A model generated the notes under the pieces. The model worked only from the letters and a program-made list of their open reading frames with translations. It was not told where the DNA came from and searched no databases. The translations under genes and the position numbers were made by a program. From contig JACQVM010000313.1 in NCBI GenBank assembly GCA_016209785.1, positions 1 to 7,010 of the forward strand: a stretch of DNA of 7,010 nucleotides, given 5' to 3'. Below are positions 5,808 through 7,010 of the stretch, piece by piece (the first letter of the stretch is position 1; each line of letters begins with the position of its first letter). Source of the stretch: Candidatus Melainabacteria bacterium (GTDB lineage Bacteria; Cyanobacteriota; Vampirovibrionia; Obscuribacterales; Obscuribacteraceae).

Positions 5808-6482
5808 GTGCATCCAATAATCCAGGACTGGGATTTAAGTATTTTGACCTGGCTTCGGGCGTACCAGAGCCCTTTGGTTGTGTGGCTGGCCTGGGTAGCT
5901 GCAACTATTGCCTGGAAAGGTGTCCTTTTGTGGGTTGCTAGCCTTGTCCTATGGGTTAAAGGCAACCGGATTCTAGCCAGTCAGTTTGTAGTAACACTTG
6001 CTTTGTGCACATTGGAGGTAATGTTGCTGAAGGGGATCTTCTTGCGAGCCCGCCCTGATTTGTGGGCTGCCCAGCAATTGCATTTGCCAATGCCAGAGAT
6101 ATTTTCCACTGAGCATTCCTTCCCTTCAGGACATGTCTTACCTTGTGCAGGTATTGCACTTTTGTTGACAGTACGCTATCGGGACTGGCGGGCAGTGATG
6201 GCCTGGTTGCTTGTCTTTGCAGTTGGGCTTGCACGTGTTTATCAAGGACTGCACTGGCCAAGCGACGTTGTAGGGTCGGTGGTATTGGGCGTAGTGGCAG
6301 GGTGGATAGCCCTTAGAATTTGTACTTTGCCGCAAGTGTCTAGACTGGTAAAGTCTTTGGGCAGCCAAGTGGTGTCTACACGTGAGGATGCCCATCCTGC
6401 TAAACTGGCTTCGACTAGTGGGTCAGAAGCTACTTCTAGCAAGGACCCGGCCGTTAGTTCTTGTAGTTTGTCACAGCGCTAA
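5808..6482 (+). CDS. PAP2-family membrane phosphatase
   Basis: A complete 224-residue integral membrane protein of the phosphatidic acid phosphatase type 2 superfamily. All three catalytic motifs are present: K75...R82-P83 (KGIFLRARP), P106-S-G-H109, and R143...H149...D153 (ARVYQGLHWPSD), where the usual Ser before Arg is Ala142. His109 and His149 are the expected nucleophile and its partner. Hydrophobic segments lie near 22-50, 56-74, 108-123, 127-144 and 153-172, so the active site should face the outer side of the membrane. The substrate could be phosphatidate, phosphatidylglycerol phosphate or undecaprenyl diphosphate; the sequence does not decide. The last 45 residues form a Ser-rich polar tail beyond the usual family core. 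It starts at GTG, is divergent from the DUF4388/GGDEF-like gene, and ends 15 bp from the convergent dehydrogenase gene. Confidence 0.93.
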   Translation: MHPIIQDWDLSILTWLRAYQSPLVVWLAWVAATIAWKGVLLWVASLVLWVKGNRILASQFVVTLALCTLEVMLLKGIFLRARPDLWAAQQLHLPMPEIFSTEHSFPSGHVLPCAGIALLLTVRYRDWRAVMAWLLVFAVGLARVYQGLHWPSDVVGSVVLGVVAGWIALRICTLPQVSRLVKSLGSQVVSTREDAHPAKLASTSGSEATSSKDPAVSSCSLSQR

Positions 6483-6497
6483 AAACATATCAGGAAA

Positions 6498-7010
6498 TTA
6501 CGGATAAAGTCCGCGCAGACGCTTGGCTTCGGCTAAACGGCTAATGCCAATGCGTAGTGCAGCCATGCGGGGCCTTAGTCCAGAACGTCTAGACATTTCA
6601 AAAACCTGATCACAGGCTCTGCCCATAATTTGCTCGAGACGGTTGTTTACCTCATCTTCAGACCAGAACAAGTGCATAAGCCCCTGTACCCACTCAAAAT
6701 AGCTAACCGTAACCCCCCCTGCGTTGGCTAGGATATCGGGCACAATCAATACACCTTGTTCATGCAAGTACTGATCAGCTTCCGGACTAGTGGGGCCGTT
6801 GGCTCCTTCAACAACAATGCGGACTCGGAGGCGATTGGCGTTGCCCTTTTGAATTTGATTTCCTAGAGCTGCTGGCACAAGGACGTCACAGGGCAGTTCT
6901 AAAAGTTCTTGATTGGTGAGTCCTTCTGCATGTGAAAAGCCAGCTACTTTGCCCATCTCTGATACGTAAGCCTGTAGCCTGGGAATGTCTAAACCTTTAG
7001 GATTGTATAC
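6498..7010 (-). CDS. gdhA: Glutamate dehydrogenase, C-terminal part (5' end outside window)
   Basis: The last 170 residues of a Glu/Leu/Phe/Val dehydrogenase are in view; the frame stays open to the right edge, so about 250 N-terminal residues, including the catalytic Lys and Asp, are missing here. The visible part is the nucleotide-binding domain and C-terminal helices: VYNPKGLDI at the edge, then LLELPCDVLVPAAL, VVEGANGPTSPEAD, VPDILANAGGVTVSYFEWVQ and the ending LAEAKRLRGLYP. The Ser in AGGVTVSYFEW corresponds to the residue that contacts the substrate gamma-carboxylate in clostridial GDH (Ser380), which supports glutamate over branched-chain substrates. The enzyme converts glutamate to 2-oxoglutarate and ammonia with NAD(P). 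In PAAL-x-NQI this copy has Gly where Glu is common. Coenzyme preference cannot be judged from this part. The symbol is by family; gudB or rocG would be equally possible. Confidence 0.93.
   Translation of the reverse strand, partial: VYNPKGLDIPRLQAYVSEMGKVAGFSHAEGLTNQELLELPCDVLVPAALGNQIQKGNANRLRVRIVVEGANGPTSPEADQYLHEQGVLIVPDILANAGGVTVSYFEWVQGLMHLFWSEDEVNNRLEQIMGRACDQVFEMSRRSGLRPRMAALRIGISRLAEAKRLRGLYP

Noticed and set aside
5753..5941. A 62-codon plus-strand frame overlapping the start of PAP2
   Set aside because: It crosses the -10 box and palindrome and overlaps PAP2 codons in another frame; the PAP2 frame has all catalytic motifs.
1..7010. CRISPR array, tRNA or rRNA, insertion sequence or toxin-antitoxin pair
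   Set aside because: No regularly spaced repeats, no cloverleaf or rRNA-like segment, no transposase motifs and no small overlapping gene pair were found.

Overview
The window reads as a moderate-GC (visually near 48%, not computed) bacterial chromosome segment. It carries five protein-coding genes and no RNA gene, insertion sequence, CRISPR array or phage module that I can see. The large orphan protein with low-complexity linkers, the DUF4388 plus degenerate GGDEF protein and the plain housekeeping neighbours would fit an environmental bacterium of the Melainabacteria/Obscuribacterales (non-photosynthetic Cyanobacteria) type. That assignment is an impression from protein style, not a demonstrated match.

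Layout. Positions 3-3218 (+) hold the 3' part of a very large uncharacterised gene that enters from the left edge. It has a glycine-rich N-terminal region, two Ala/Gly/Ser/Pro/Thr linkers, a middle globular region, a helical C-terminal region and an Arg/Gly-rich tail. It converges, across a 28-bp gap, on a 200-residue gene at 3247-3849 (-) with three tandem 11-residue DGT repeats. Upstream of that gene, 3850-4008 holds a good Shine-Dalgarno, a consensus-like promoter and a short inverted repeat. Next comes 4009-5619 (-), a 536-residue protein with a DUF4388 domain and a C-terminal GGDEF-like domain whose catalytic signature is lost while an RxxD I-site-like motif is kept.

The divergent gap 5620-5807 is rich in dyad symmetry: three separate inverted repeats and candidate promoters in both directions. 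It separates the DUF4388 gene from a complete PAP2-family membrane phosphatase (5808-6482, +). That gene converges tail to tail, with a 15-bp gap, on the C-terminal part of a glutamate dehydrogenase (6498-7010, -) that runs off the right edge.

How they work together: only two genes have a clear biochemical role, lipid or polyprenyl phosphate dephosphorylation (PAP2) and glutamate/2-oxoglutarate interconversion (GDH). The DUF4388/degenerate GGDEF protein looks like a signalling or scaffold protein, possibly a c-di-GMP receptor. Nothing shows that the five genes form one pathway. The most interesting parts are the degenerate GGDEF with retained I-site, the two orphan proteins, and the palindrome-rich divergent promoter region.
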